A stretch of DNA of 64,000 bases from JBHJGM01 sp964405825. Its GTDB lineage: Bacteria; Verrucomicrobiota; Verrucomicrobiia; Opitutales; JBHJGM01. Below are positions 24,282-32,675 of this stretch, piece by piece. Positions within the stretch are counted from its first letter, which is position 1; each line of letters begins with the position of its first letter. The stretch spans positions 46,914-110,913 of the forward strand of contig CAYOPI010000002.1 of the NCBI GenBank assembly GCA_964405825.1, given 5' to 3'. Below the pieces are notes generated by a model, which was not told the origin of the DNA, searched no databases, and saw only the letters and a list, made by a program, of their open reading frames with translations. Both the position numbers and the translations under genes were made by a program.

Positions 24282-24665
24282 TCAGATGCTGCGACCGGTG
24301 ATGGCCCGCTTGAGACCCTTGAGGCTGTCGCTCACATACTTGCTCAGGTATTCATACTCCATGGTATTGCGATTGATCTGCAGCAGCTCGTTCTCGATGG
24401 AGACGTTGTTGCCATCCGGGCGCACCGCCGCCGCGCTGGGGTCGCGTTCCACGCTCGGTTTCAACTGCGAAAGCGCTTCGGCTCCCTGCCCCTTGCCCAC
24501 GGCCCGCTGCAGCTGCCGCTCAAAGTCCACCGCCAGGTCCACCCGCTGGTAACCGGGCGTCTCGGCGTTGGCCAGGTTGCTGGCCAGGGCCTGATGACGC
24601 AGCTCAGCCGCATCCAGCAGCGTCTTGGCCAGGGTGTAGTTCTCGGTGTTGAAGAGGGTTTCCAT
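24282..24665 (-). CDS. flgB: Flagellar proximal rod protein FlgB
   Basis: With the ATG at 24665 the product has 127 residues and begins METLFNTENYTLAKTLLDAA. The rod motif RHQALASNLANAETPGYQR and the C-terminus (IENELLQINRNTMEYEYLSK) are typical. A longer start at 24701 would add twelve residues and run through the sigma-54-like box, so it was rejected. It is the first gene of the main flagellar unit. No clear Shine-Dalgarno sequence precedes it. Confidence 0.93.
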   Translation of the reverse strand: METLFNTENYTLAKTLLDAAELRHQALASNLANAETPGYQRVDLAVDFERQLQRAVGKGQGAEALSQLKPSVERDPSAAAVRPDGNNVSIENELLQINRNTMEYEYLSKYVSDSLKGLKRAITGRSI

Positions 24666-24684
24666 GGGAGATGGACCCGTGGTC

Positions 24685-24700
24685 AGCAACGGCCATGCCA
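24685..24700 (-). promoter_or_regulatory. Sigma-54-type -24/-12 promoter candidate for flgB operon
   Basis: The minus strand reads TGGCATGGCCGTTGCT, one mismatch from TGGCAC-N5-TTGCT. The predicted start site is near 24674, leaving a leader of only about 9 bases before the flgB ATG. The site is supported by the same element in the flhB and flgF gaps. The 20-base motif seen upstream of those two is not clearly present here. Confidence 0.5.
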
Positions 24701-24911
24701 TCGGGCCGAAGGGCTTCCTTAACCTCTCTTCATCAATTGCTTAAAAATTTTGACAAGGCCTTTACGACCCACCTTGCCCCTTCGCGGTACATTCTGCCTA
24801 CAGGATTTCCCCGATGGGTGAGTTCACTCTTTGCCGCCCGCCGGCCGGCCCTTTGGTAAAGCCAACTCAATTGCGGACGACCTAACAGTTCCACCCCACT
24901 GCGCTCGTTCG

Positions 24912-25757
24912 ATGACTACCTTTGCCCAGAACCATCTGCAGACTCAGGCAGAGCTCACCGACCGCGAGTACGAGTACTTCCGCTCGATGATCTACGAGCG
25001 CTGCCGTATCAATCTGGGCTCCAACAAGCGCGAGCTGGTCAAGGCCCGCCTGAACAAGCGCCTGCGCGCGCTGAAGATACCCAGCTTTAGCGGCTACATC
25101 GAGCTGCTGCAGACCCCCGCCGGCGAGGAGGAATGGACGCACCTGGTCGACTCGATCTCCACCAACTACACCTTCTTCTTCCGCGAGCCGGCGCACTTTG
25201 AGTTTCTCTACAAGCAAGCCCTGCCCGAACTCTCCAGCCCGGGCCGCACCTTCCGCGTCTGGTCGGCCGCCTGCTCCTCCGGCGAGGAGCCCTACTCGGT
25301 CGCGATTGTCCTGGACGAGTTCTTCAAGAGCGGGGCCGGTGCCTACACCGTGGACTGCACCGATATCTCCACCCGCATCCTGGCCAAGGCCCGCGAAGGC
25401 ATCTTCGCGCCGCCGCAGGTTGAGAAGATCCGCCGCGACTGGATGCGCAAACATTTCGAGCAGGGACGCCGCGGCAACGACCAGCTTTACCGGGTCAAGG
25501 CCCCGGTGCGCGAGCGCCTGCGCTTCACCCACCTCAACCTGATGGACCGCAGCTTCCCCTGGCGCGACCCATTCCAGGTCATTTTCTGCCGCAACGTCAT
25601 GATCTACTTCGACCGCGGCACCCAGGAGGACCTCGTCCAGCGCATGTCCCAGCATCTGGCCCCTGGCGGTTACCTTTTCATTGGCCACTCGGAAAGTTTG
25701 ACAGGCGTCAACCACGGTCTGAAACTCGTCAAACCATCGATTTACAAAAAAGTGTAA
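24912..25757 (+). CDS. cheR: Chemotaxis protein methyltransferase CheR
   Basis: The 281-residue S-adenosylmethionine-dependent enzyme methylates glutamates on chemoreceptors. N-terminal CheR domain: LTDREYEYFRSMIYERCRIN. Catalytic domain: SISTNYTFFFREPAHFEFL, the SAM-binding WSAACSSGEEPYSVAIVL, FCRNVMIYFD and APGGYLFIGHSESL. I chose the ATG at 24912 because it begins the conserved domain. It diverges from flgB and is the first gene of a five-gene signalling operon. Confidence 0.96.
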   Translation: MTTFAQNHLQTQAELTDREYEYFRSMIYERCRINLGSNKRELVKARLNKRLRALKIPSFSGYIELLQTPAGEEEWTHLVDSISTNYTFFFREPAHFEFLYKQALPELSSPGRTFRVWSAACSSGEEPYSVAIVLDEFFKSGAGAYTVDCTDISTRILAKAREGIFAPPQVEKIRRDWMRKHFEQGRRGNDQLYRVKAPVRERLRFTHLNLMDRSFPWRDPFQVIFCRNVMIYFDRGTQEDLVQRMSQHLAPGGYLFIGHSESLTGVNHGLKLVKPSIYKKV

Positions 25758-25783
25758 ATCGCCGATTCGGTACAGGGGAAAGT

Positions 25784-26872
25784 ATGGGGGATAAGGGCCC
25801 AGTCCGGGTGCTCGTCGTGGATGATTCCGCGGTCGTGCGCCGCCAGATTTTGCGGTTTCTGAAGCAGGACCCGGAGATTCAGGTCGTTGGTGACGCGGCC
25901 GACCCCTACGAGGCCCGCGACCTGATCCTCAAGCTCAAGCCCGATGTCCTGACCCTCGACATCGAGATGCCCAAGATGGACGGGCTGACCTTCCTGGGCA
26001 TCCTGATGAAGCAGCGGCCGCTGCCCGTGGTGGTGGTCAGCTCGGTCAGCACGCGCGGCTCCAGCGTCGCCCTGGAGGCTCTCAACCGGGGCGCCGTCGA
26101 AGTGCTCGGCAAGCCCAATTCCTCCACCGACATCGGCCACCTCGGCCCGCTCCTGGCCCAGAAGGTGAAGGCGGCCGCCCGCTGCCGTCTGCAGACGCAC
26201 CTTTCGGCCACCCGAGCGCCGTTTGTTCGCCGACCCGTTTCGGCGCACCCTTTCCAGCAGCACCCTGGCGGCACGGACCCGCGTGCGCTCGTCCTGCTGG
26301 GCGCCTCCACCGGGGGCACCGAAGCGGTCAAGGCGGTCATGGCCGACCTGCCCGCGACCATGCCCGGCATCCTCATCGTCCAGCACATCCCGGCCTTCTT
26401 CAGCAAGGCCTGGGCCGAGCGCATGGACCAGATGAGCGCCCTTGAGATTCGTGAAGCCGTCGATGGTGATCGCACCCGGCCGGGCCTCGCCCTGGTGGCA
26501 CCGGGCGACCAGCACATGACCGTCTCCTGGGTCGGCGGCGCTTACCGTGTGCAACTCAACCAGGGCCCGCCCGTCTGGCATCAGCGTCCTGCGGTCGACG
26601 TCCTCTTCCGCTCGGCCGTCGCTGCCAAGGCCGCCTCGCACGCCACGGCCGCGGTCTTCACCGGCATGGGCCGCGACGGCGCCGAAGGCCTGTTGGAACT
26701 GCGCAAGGGCGGAGCCCGCACCTTCACCCAGTCGGAGGACTCCTGCGTGGTCTACGGCATGCCCAAAGCCGCCGACGAGCTGGGCGCCTCTCAAAAGTCG
26801 GTTCACCTCAGCCAGATGGCCCGCGTCCTGCGCGACGCCGTCCACCAGCGCCAGCCCGCCCCGACCCCCTGA
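25784..26872 (+). CDS. cheB: Chemotaxis protein-glutamate methylesterase CheB
   Basis: The 362-residue product removes CheR-added methyl groups. The receiver domain (1-125) has the phospho-acceptor D59 (LTLDIEMPKMDG). The C-terminal esterase has the triad S175 (LLGASTGGTEAV), H201 (IVQHIPAFF) and D298 (TGMGRDGAEGLL). The two domains are joined by about 40 residues. All catalytic residues are intact, so the CheR/CheB pair should be functional, which implies receptors encoded elsewhere. Confidence 0.97.
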   Translation: MGDKGPVRVLVVDDSAVVRRQILRFLKQDPEIQVVGDAADPYEARDLILKLKPDVLTLDIEMPKMDGLTFLGILMKQRPLPVVVVSSVSTRGSSVALEALNRGAVEVLGKPNSSTDIGHLGPLLAQKVKAAARCRLQTHLSATRAPFVRRPVSAHPFQQHPGGTDPRALVLLGASTGGTEAVKAVMADLPATMPGILIVQHIPAFFSKAWAERMDQMSALEIREAVDGDRTRPGLALVAPGDQHMTVSWVGGAYRVQLNQGPPVWHQRPAVDVLFRSAVAAKAASHATAAVFTGMGRDGAEGLLELRKGGARTFTQSEDSCVVYGMPKAADELGASQKSVHLSQMARVLRDAVHQRQPAPTP

Positions 26873-26888
26873 TGCACTTTTCGCTACC

Positions 26889-28808
26889 ATGGATTCGTCT
26901 GCTTCCCTGCTGCGCGAGCGTTCCCACACCTCGCCCGCTTCCCTCGATCCGGCCTGCACCCCGCTGCCGGTTTTTTTATCTTCCGACGGCCTGATACGTC
27001 AGGCGCCGAACGGCCCTCGGGCGCTTCCCTGGTTTGGACGGGAAGCCCCCGTTGCGGGCGTCCACCTGATCGAGGCCCTCAACGCCGCTGGCTGGAAATC
27101 CGATCACGCCGCCGACGCTCCCTCATCGGGTTTGCTCCAACCCGGCCAGACCCTGCGCCTGCGGCACACCGCGAACACCGACACCGAGGGCACCCTGACC
27201 TGTTTCGCCTGTGAGGACGGACTGCTGGCCACGCTCAACCCGGAGAGCCCCGTCCCGGACGCACCTGCAAACGTCGGGCACCTGCTGGCGATGTGCCCAA
27301 GTGTCCATTTCCGCCAGGACCTCGAACTGCGCTTCCTCTGGCTGGGACCGGGAGCGGAGTCACTCTTTGGCGTGCCCGAAGCCGTACTGAGCAAGACCGC
27401 CAACGCCTTCCTTCAGCAGGTGCTCGAAACCGACCACCGCAGTTACCTCCAGCTCAGCCAGAAATCGCTCTGTCCCGGCAGCATCGAGCGCCTGGACGTG
27501 CGCATCCGCCATGGACGCAACGGCCAGGTGCGTTACCTCCGCGATGAGCGCCGTCTGAAGGCCGACCCGGTCAACGGCAATCTCTTCTGGGAAGGGGTGC
27601 TCTGGGATGTCTCCCGTCAGACGATCGCTGAAAAGCATCTGCGCCGCACCGCCTGGAAGGAGCACCTGGCCACCCTCACCAGCGGCCTCGTCCACGACTT
27701 CTCAAACGTCATGGCCGGCATCTACGGACTGGCCGACCTCTACCACCAGGACCTCGACGAGAACCACCCCTGGCAGAAAGGCATCGGCCAAATCCGCAAG
27801 AGTTCCGCCGAGGCCCGCAAGCTGGTCCGGCGCATCGTGGACCTCAACCGCGAGCAGGAAACCGCGCCGAACTACCACAACCTCGAGCACCTCATTCAGG
27901 AGCAACTCGAACTCGCACCGGCCATCCTCCCCAAGGGCACGCGCATCGATACCGACTTCACCGGCCAGGAAATCCCCGTTTACCTGGACGCCGTCACCTT
28001 CCGGCAGGTCTTCCTGAACTTCCTCGTCAACTCGCGCGACGCCCTCTCGACCAAGGGTGAGGTGCGCGTCTCGGTGCGACCGGTGCAGGGCGACGCCATC
28101 ATCCTGGAAGACTGCTACGGCTGCGGAGGCCTGCGGGCCGAGCGCGAAGGCGTTCAGATCGAGGTTGCCGACAACGGCTGCGGTATTCCCGAAGTGCACC
28201 TGGCCCGCATCTTCGACCCGTACTTTACCACCAAGGACACGACCCAGGGCTCGGGCTTCGGCCTCTACAACGCCCGCCTCTTCGCGGAGGAAAATCAGGG
28301 TCATCTGGGTGTGCGCAGCCGCCCCGGCGAAGGCTGCACAATGGTTCTTTTTCTGCCGCTGGCCACCTTCACCGAGCAAAGCGAGGAACCCCGGGACGAA
28401 CCACCCGCGCCCCTGCACGTCAACGGCGACACCCGCCACCGCGTCCTGGTCTTCGCCGCCGACAAGAGCCGCGAGTGCAACCTCATCGACCTGATGCACG
28501 CGCGCCAGTGGGAGGTGCTCACCCTCAGCCGGGCTCAGGCCCTCCGCGACCACCTCTGCGATGACCGCCAGCCCCCGCCCGACCTCGTCGCGCTGATCGA
28601 CCTGGAGCAGGACGTGCACGCCAGCGCCCTGACCGAGATGGTCCGCACCCGCTTTCCCGATGTCCCCGTGGCCCTGCGCGTTTTCGGACGCAATCCCGAC
28701 GAGCTGGCCGCCAACCTGCGCGAGCGTGTCACCGCCGTCTTTGACGAAAGCCTGAGGGATACCGAAGTTGTCAAAAAAATGTCATCACTCTTCCAGCCTG
28801 TCCGATAA
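26889..28808 (+). CDS. PAS histidine kinase with degenerate receiver-like tail
   Basis: The 639-residue product from the ATG at 26889 has a weakly conserved N-terminus, a PAS region (about 140-250) and a dimerisation domain with H269 (SGLVHDFSNVMAGI). The ATP-binding domain has FLVNSRDAL, VADNGCGIPE and GSGFGLYNA. A loop just before the D-box carries a cysteine pair (DCYGCGG). The last 120 residues resemble a receiver fold without the usual acidic pocket. No membrane segment is seen, so it is cytoplasmic. It lies 17 bases after cheB. Confidence 0.88.
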   Translation: MDSSASLLRERSHTSPASLDPACTPLPVFLSSDGLIRQAPNGPRALPWFGREAPVAGVHLIEALNAAGWKSDHAADAPSSGLLQPGQTLRLRHTANTDTEGTLTCFACEDGLLATLNPESPVPDAPANVGHLLAMCPSVHFRQDLELRFLWLGPGAESLFGVPEAVLSKTANAFLQQVLETDHRSYLQLSQKSLCPGSIERLDVRIRHGRNGQVRYLRDERRLKADPVNGNLFWEGVLWDVSRQTIAEKHLRRTAWKEHLATLTSGLVHDFSNVMAGIYGLADLYHQDLDENHPWQKGIGQIRKSSAEARKLVRRIVDLNREQETAPNYHNLEHLIQEQLELAPAILPKGTRIDTDFTGQEIPVYLDAVTFRQVFLNFLVNSRDALSTKGEVRVSVRPVQGDAIILEDCYGCGGLRAEREGVQIEVADNGCGIPEVHLARIFDPYFTTKDTTQGSGFGLYNARLFAEENQGHLGVRSRPGEGCTMVLFLPLATFTEQSEEPRDEPPAPLHVNGDTRHRVLVFAADKSRECNLIDLMHARQWEVLTLSRAQALRDHLCDDRQPPPDLVALIDLEQDVHASALTEMVRTRFPDVPVALRVFGRNPDELAANLRERVTAVFDESLRDTEVVKKMSSLFQPVR

Positions 28809-28815
28809 CTCAACT

Positions 28816-30075
28816 ATGGCCGACGCCGAACCACCGATTCTGGTCGTCGACGACGACGAGATCATCCGCATCGCGCTCCAGGAGACCATCGAGCACGAAG
28901 GCTTCGCCGTGGTCACCGCCGGCAGCGGCCCCGAAGCGCTCGAATGCCTTCAGAAGGAGCGCTTCGGCGTCATCATCTCCGACCAGCGCATGGCCGAGAT
29001 GACCGGCCTGGAGTTCCTCGCCAGAGCCAAGCACATTCAGCCCAACGCCTCGCGCATCCTCATCACCGGCGTGCTCACGCTCAAGACGGTGATCGACGCG
29101 GTCAATCAGGGGGAGATCTTCCGTTTTCTGGCCAAGCCGTGGATCCGCGAGGAACTGCTGGCAACCATCCGCAACGCCATGCAGCGCTTTGAGCTGCTGG
29201 AGACCAATGCCCGCCTGCAGGCCGACACCCTCCACCTCAACGACCAGCTCTCCGAAGCCAACCAGAGCCTGCGCCAGCGCTTCCAGGAACTGGCCGACCA
29301 GAAGCAGAGCCTCGACGCCGCCCACACCGCCCTGGAGAAAAACTTTCAGCAGAGCCTCGAACTCTGCCACCGCCTCGTCAGTACCTTCTACCCGCTCCTG
29401 GGCAAGTTCACCCGCAACTGCGTCTCGCTGGTCGAGGCGATGGGCCGCGAGGCCGGCCTCAACGAGGAGGACCAGCACGTGCTCGAGGTCAGCGCCTGGC
29501 TGCAGAACCTCGGGTTGCTCGGGGTCAACCGCGAGACGCTGGCCAAGGTCTTCCGACGCGGCGAAGTGCTCAGCCATGAGGATCGCCAGCTGATGTACAA
29601 CCATCCCATTTACGGGCAGGCCCTCGCCTTTTTTGTGGCCGACCTGGAGGGCGTTGGCCTGACCATTCGCGCGCACCACGAGCGCTGGGACGGCTGCGGG
29701 TACCCCGATGGACTGTCGCAGGAAGGCATCCCGCGCACCGCCCGGATGCTCGCCGTCGCCGCCGCCTACACCGAGAGCGGCCTGCCCCAGCCTGAAGCCA
29801 TCGAGGAGCTGCAGCGCCTCAGCGGTCAGGCCTTTGAACCCGAGGCCGTGCGGCTGTTCATGAAGGTCACCCAGAAGGCCCACCTGCCACGCAAGGTGCG
29901 CGAGGTGACCTTCCAGGAACTGCGCGCGGGCATGGTGCTGGCCTCCGGCATCCACAGCCCCTCCGGCCTCCTGCTCTTTCCCGAAGACAAGCTCCTGACA
30001 GAGCCCGTGCTCGATAAGATTCGCCAGCACAACATGCTCGATGCCGTCACCGAACGCCTCCTGGTCTACGTCTAG
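28816..30075 (+). CDS. Response regulator with degenerate HD-GYP domain
   Basis: The 419-residue product has a receiver domain (1-125, phospho-acceptor D56 in ISDQRMAEMTG), a long coiled coil (about 135-195) and an HD-GYP-like domain (about 200-345). HHERWDGCGYPDG (287-299) and NHPIYG are kept. The metal-binding HD pair, however, is Q230-N231 (AWLQNLGLLGV), and the later aspartate is alanine (LAVAAAYTE). Cyclic-di-GMP hydrolysis is therefore unlikely. A small C-terminal domain (LRAGMVLASGIHSPSGLLLF) follows. The start at 28816 lies 7 bases past the kinase stop. Confidence 0.9.
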   Translation: MADAEPPILVVDDDEIIRIALQETIEHEGFAVVTAGSGPEALECLQKERFGVIISDQRMAEMTGLEFLARAKHIQPNASRILITGVLTLKTVIDAVNQGEIFRFLAKPWIREELLATIRNAMQRFELLETNARLQADTLHLNDQLSEANQSLRQRFQELADQKQSLDAAHTALEKNFQQSLELCHRLVSTFYPLLGKFTRNCVSLVEAMGREAGLNEEDQHVLEVSAWLQNLGLLGVNRETLAKVFRRGEVLSHEDRQLMYNHPIYGQALAFFVADLEGVGLTIRAHHERWDGCGYPDGLSQEGIPRTARMLAVAAAYTESGLPQPEAIEELQRLSGQAFEPEAVRLFMKVTQKAHLPRKVREVTFQELRAGMVLASGIHSPSGLLLFPEDKLLTEPVLDKIRQHNMLDAVTERLLVYV

Positions 30076-30084
30076 ACTTTACCC

Positions 30085-32481
30085 ATGCCCGACTCCCTTC
30101 CGCCACCCAACCCCGCCGACACCAAGCTGCTTGTCGTCGAGGATGACACCGCCTCGGCCTTCGTGCTGGAGACCATTCTCCTGCGCGCGGGCTACACCGT
30201 GCTGCCGGTGGCCCACGGCAGCGAGGACGCCGTCGAGGCCGCCCGTGAGCACCGCCCCGACATCATCCTGATGGACATCAACATCCCCGGTCCCAGCGAC
30301 GGCGTCGAAACCGCCGAAGCCATCCGGAAGTTCCATGAGGTCCCGCTGATCTACCTGACCGGGTTCTCCGACGAGCGCACCATCGAGCGCGCCAAGCGCA
30401 CCGCCCCCTTTGCCTACATCCTCAAGCCCTTCCGCGAGAAGGAAGTCGCCATCACCATCCAGATGGCCCTCTACAAATCGCGGATGGACCGGCAGATTCG
30501 CGCCAGCGAACACCGCCTGGCCGTCACCCTGGGCAGCCTCAACGACGGGGTCATCTCCACCGATCCCCGCGGCGAGATCTCCTACATGAACCCGGCTGCC
30601 GAGACCCTTGCCTCGACCCGCCTGGAAGCGGCCCGGGGCCTGGCCGTGGACCAGGTGCTGGACCTGCGCGAGGCCGAAACGCGCGCCGCTCTGCCCAACC
30701 CCGCCGGCTTCCTCTTCAGCGACGATTACCTCAGCCAGCGCAACGACCCCGTTCTCATGACCGGGGCCGGGGGCGACCGTCTGGTTCAGGTGCAGACCTC
30801 GCCCACGATCGACCCGGGCGGCACCATCACCAGCTGGGTTATCGTCCTGCGCGATGTGACCGAGCGTTTCCGCGCCGAACGCCAGAACCGCCTCATGGCC
30901 ACTGCGCTGGAGTCCCAGGAAGACGCCGTGCTGCTCTTTGAGGCTGGCGGCGACAACGACGCGCTCCAGGTTGTTCACGCCAACGCCGCCTTCGAGCGCA
31001 TCAGCGGTTTTTCGAAGGAAGCGGCCCGCACCGAAGGCCTTGGCATCCTCTCCGGAGGACGCGACGAGGTCCCCGGTCAGCAAGCCCTTCAACGCTGCCT
31101 GCAACGCGCCCAGCGCTTCACCGGCGAGGGCATCTATTTCAAACAGGACGGTACCCAGCTCGTGGGTGCCTGGTCGGTCTCACCGGTGCGTGCCGACGGC
31201 CGCACGCTCTCACACCTGGTCTTCACCCTGCGCGATGTCACGCGCCTGCGCCACCTCGAGGAGAACATCCGCCAGTCCCAGAAAATCGAAGCCGTCGGAC
31301 GACTGGCCGGGGGTATCGCGCACGATTTCAACAACCTGCTCTCGGTCATCAACTCGTATTCGGAACTGCTCAGCCTCAAAATCGAGGCCGAGGGCGACCT
31401 CGCCAAGTACGTCGCCAACATTCGCACCGCAGGCGAACGGGGCGCCGCCCTCGTCAACCAGCTGATGACCTTCAGCCGCCGCGAGGATGCCAGCCCAAGC
31501 CTCCTGCACTTAAGCGAGGTCGCGCACGAGACCCGCCAACTGCTGCGGCCGCTGATTCGCGAGGACATCACCCTGGAGGTGGCCTTCCCGGCCGACCTGC
31601 CGGCCATTCACGCCGACCGCAGCCGTATCGAGCAGGTCCTCGTCAACCTTTGCCTCAACGCCCGCGACGCCATCACCGGCCCCGGCAACATCGCCATCAC
31701 CGGAACCACCGTGGACATCTCCGACGACGACAATGGCGCGGAGTTTCGTCAGACCGGCGAATACGTCCTGCTGGAGGTACGTGATGACGGCTCGGGCATG
31801 GATGCCGAGGTCCGCGACCACCTCTTTGAGCCCTTCTTCACCACCAAGGACGTCGGCCAGGGCACTGGCCTGGGCCTGGCTACCGTCTACGGCATCGTCA
31901 AGCAGTCCGGCGGCCACATCCAGGTCGAGAGCGAGCCCGGCCAGGGCGCCTGCTTCCAGATTTTTCTGCCCGCCCTGCGCGACGACTCCGAGCCGGGTCC
32001 GGCCTCCCCCAAGCGACCGCTGCGCAAGCGCAACCGCACGCCCAGCCATGGCAGCGAAACCATCCTCCTCATCGAGGACGACGACACCTTTGCCGACTGC
32101 ATCAGCGGACTGCTCAGCCTACATGGCTATGTGGTCCACTGCGTCAACGACGGCACCGAGGCGATCGAGCGGTTCGGTCAGCGGGCCGGCGAGCTGAAGC
32201 TCCTCCTCACCGACATCGTCCTGCCGGGGACCCCGGGTACCGACGTCGCGCGGCACTTCGCCGAGGCCAACACCGACCTCAAGGTCCTCTTCATGACCGG
32301 CTACGAGGAGGAGCCCGAGCCGGTCGCACCCCTGCCGCCGGATACCATCACCCTGCGCAAGCCCTTCTCCCTCAACGTTGTGCTCGAGAGCGTTCGCGAA
32401 CTTCTCGACGCCCAGAAGGCAGCCGACACCTCCGGGAACGCCCCGGCTGCTTCGGCCCTTGTGGCCGCCAGCAAGCCCTGA
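30085..32481 (+). CDS. Hybrid histidine kinase (REC-PAS-PAS-HisKA-HATPase-REC)
   Basis: The 798-residue soluble kinase has an N-terminal receiver (D64 in IILMDINIPGPSDG), PAS 1 (about 140-260), PAS 2 (about 275-395), a phospho-acceptor H413 (GGIAHDFNNLLSVI), an ATPase domain (LVNLCLNARDAI, RDDGSGMDAE, GTGLGLATVYGIVKQSGGHI), and a C-terminal receiver (D710 in LLLTDIVLPGTPG). All phosphotransfer sites are present. It starts 9 bases after the HD-GYP regulator, and a terminator follows at 32578. It likely exchanges phosphate with its two upstream neighbours. Confidence 0.93.
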   Translation: MPDSLPPPNPADTKLLVVEDDTASAFVLETILLRAGYTVLPVAHGSEDAVEAAREHRPDIILMDINIPGPSDGVETAEAIRKFHEVPLIYLTGFSDERTIERAKRTAPFAYILKPFREKEVAITIQMALYKSRMDRQIRASEHRLAVTLGSLNDGVISTDPRGEISYMNPAAETLASTRLEAARGLAVDQVLDLREAETRAALPNPAGFLFSDDYLSQRNDPVLMTGAGGDRLVQVQTSPTIDPGGTITSWVIVLRDVTERFRAERQNRLMATALESQEDAVLLFEAGGDNDALQVVHANAAFERISGFSKEAARTEGLGILSGGRDEVPGQQALQRCLQRAQRFTGEGIYFKQDGTQLVGAWSVSPVRADGRTLSHLVFTLRDVTRLRHLEENIRQSQKIEAVGRLAGGIAHDFNNLLSVINSYSELLSLKIEAEGDLAKYVANIRTAGERGAALVNQLMTFSRREDASPSLLHLSEVAHETRQLLRPLIREDITLEVAFPADLPAIHADRSRIEQVLVNLCLNARDAITGPGNIAITGTTVDISDDDNGAEFRQTGEYVLLEVRDDGSGMDAEVRDHLFEPFFTTKDVGQGTGLGLATVYGIVKQSGGHIQVESEPGQGACFQIFLPALRDDSEPGPASPKRPLRKRNRTPSHGSETILLIEDDDTFADCISGLLSLHGYVVHCVNDGTEAIERFGQRAGELKLLLTDIVLPGTPGTDVARHFAEANTDLKVLFMTGYEEEPEPVAPLPPDTITLRKPFSLNVVLESVRELLDAQKAADTSGNAPAASALVAASKP

Positions 32482-32577
32482 TCACCCTGGGCCGCCGAAA
32501 GGCTCCCTCTGTGGCTTGGGCGGCGAAACCATTTGCTTGCCAAGGCCAATGGTAAGCGCTTTCGTCGAAAAGTTAAC

Positions 32578-32600
32578 GGCGGCCCAACTCCGCCTTTTTT
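32578..32600 (+). terminator. Intrinsic terminator of the cheR-kinase operon
   Basis: GGCGG-N7-CCGCC is followed directly by six T residues. It lies about 95 bases after the hybrid kinase stop and ahead of fabH. The 5-base-pair GC stem with an adjoining T run is a classic form. Confidence 0.7.
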
Positions 32601-32675
32601 GTTTCGCAACCCATTCCCAAGCAACTGTTTCAGACCCCTGAACACGGTCCTGGTCCCCACGTCCTACCACCCGTG

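Noticed and set aside
1..24700. Sigma-28 (FliA) promoters inside the flagellar cluster
   Set aside because: I looked for TAAA-N15-GCCGATAA in the intergenic gaps and saw no good match. FliA targets are likely outside the window.
24750..24755. Perfect TTGACA as a -35 box for cheR
   Set aside because: No acceptable -10 box lies 16-18 bases downstream (the sequence there is CTTGCC). I cannot define a cheR promoter.
26547..26888. Longer N-terminus for the PAS kinase starting inside cheB
   Set aside because: The extra 114 residues are an out-of-frame translation of the conserved CheB C-terminus. The ATG at 26889 is the natural start.
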